Assembly (NCBI GenBank): GCA_022510625.1
Contig: JAFLTD010000013.1
Coordinates: 1 to 42,376, forward strand
Length of the DNA: 42,376 bases
From: Lachnospiraceae bacterium
GTDB taxonomy: Bacteria; Bacillota; Clostridia; Lachnospirales; Lachnospiraceae
Reading direction: 5' to 3'
Shown here: positions 42,187-42,376 of the stretch, piece by piece
How positions within the stretch are numbered: the stretch's first letter is position 1
How the letters are laid out: each line of letters begins with the position of its first letter
Translations under genes and position numbers: made by a program
The notes under the pieces: generated by a model
What the model was told of the DNA's origin: nothing
Databases searched by the model: none
Seen by the model: only the letters and a program-made list of their open reading frames with translations

Positions 42187-42376
42187 ATGGACATCAATGT
42201 AACCAACGATGTGAAATATGTGGGCGTCAATGACCATGAGGTGGATCTGTTTGAAGGACAGTATGTAGTTCCCAACGGTATGGCTTATAATTCTTATGTA
42301 ATTCTGGATGAGAAGATAGTCGTCATCGATACGGTGGATCGGCATTTTACTCACCAGTGGCTGGACAATGTGGCAG
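42187..42376 (+). CDS. FprA-type flavodiiron protein, 5' end only
   Basis: The first 63 codons are inside the window. The sequence KYVGVNDHEVDLFEGQYVV, then PNGMAYNSYVILDEKIVVID and TVDRHFTHQWLDNV, is the start of the metallo-beta-lactamase-like domain of A-type flavoproteins (FprA). The diiron HxExD motif would lie just beyond the edge. These enzymes reduce O2 or NO to water or N2O in anaerobes, taking electrons from rubredoxin; the fusion protein at 4918-5529 is a plausible donor. AAGGAGG lies six bases before ATG 42187 and a good promoter precedes it. Confidence 0.9.
   Translation, partial: MDINVTNDVKYVGVNDHEVDLFEGQYVVPNGMAYNSYVILDEKIVVIDTVDRHFTHQWLDNVA

Noticed and set aside
1-42376. CRISPR array, tRNA or rRNA genes, prophage
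   Set aside because: No regularly spaced repeats with unique spacers, no tRNA-like cloverleafs, no rRNA signatures and no phage structural or integrase genes were seen.

Overview
The window looks like chromosome of a motile, anaerobic Gram-positive bacterium of the Clostridia, most likely a Lachnospiraceae member. The basis is AGGAGG-type ribosome binding sites, moderate GC, TTGACA/TATAAT promoters, a flagellin and a FapA-family protein, oxygen/NO-defence flavoproteins typical of anaerobes (a flavin reductase-rubredoxin fusion and an FprA start), and many membrane-anchored one-component regulators. I see no rRNA, tRNA, CRISPR array, transposase or integrase.

Region 1 (1-21.9 kb) is a patchwork of short operons on both strands. 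It holds the 5' part of a FapA/DUF342 gene, a membrane XRE regulator, galactokinase, a small Cys-rich protein, the flavin reductase-rubredoxin fusion, an ABC exporter and a MATE exporter. A five-gene minus-strand run follows (DUF2975, small XRE, a DUF4153/DUF4173-like membrane protein and two small membrane proteins). Then come two tandem paralogous membrane proteins that share a control region with a divergent XRE-TM regulator, MgtC, exodeoxyribonuclease III, a CPBP protease, a lipoprotein, a 55-residue protein bracketed by inverted repeats, and two unknown genes.

Region 2 (22.0-42.1 kb) is all on the plus strand and is largely envelope sensing. It starts with an ECF sigma factor and its putative membrane anti-sigma. 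Two lipoproteins with related signal peptides follow (the second carries a LysM domain), then a membrane-anchored C39-like peptidase. Next are three successive BlaI-type repressor / M56 (BlaR1-type) metalloprotease pairs. The three proteases share the N-terminal membrane peptidase but have unrelated extracytoplasmic parts: a short novel domain, an RCC1-like beta-propeller, and Asp-box (BNR) repeats. An orphan, C-terminally unusual flagellin sits between pairs 2 and 3. Pair 3 runs on into two large membrane proteins of unknown function whose genes overlap, then a small membrane protein. The window ends in the first 63 codons of an FprA-type flavodiiron protein.

The most interesting signals are the M56 sensor diversification, a 47-bp perfect palindrome over the promoter of BlaI pair 2, an 11-bp-period repeat array upstream of the first lipoprotein, operator-like direct repeats spaced about three helical turns, and the inverted-repeat-bracketed mini-gene at 19.5-19.85 kb. 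All functions are inferred from sequence reading alone; no database search was run.
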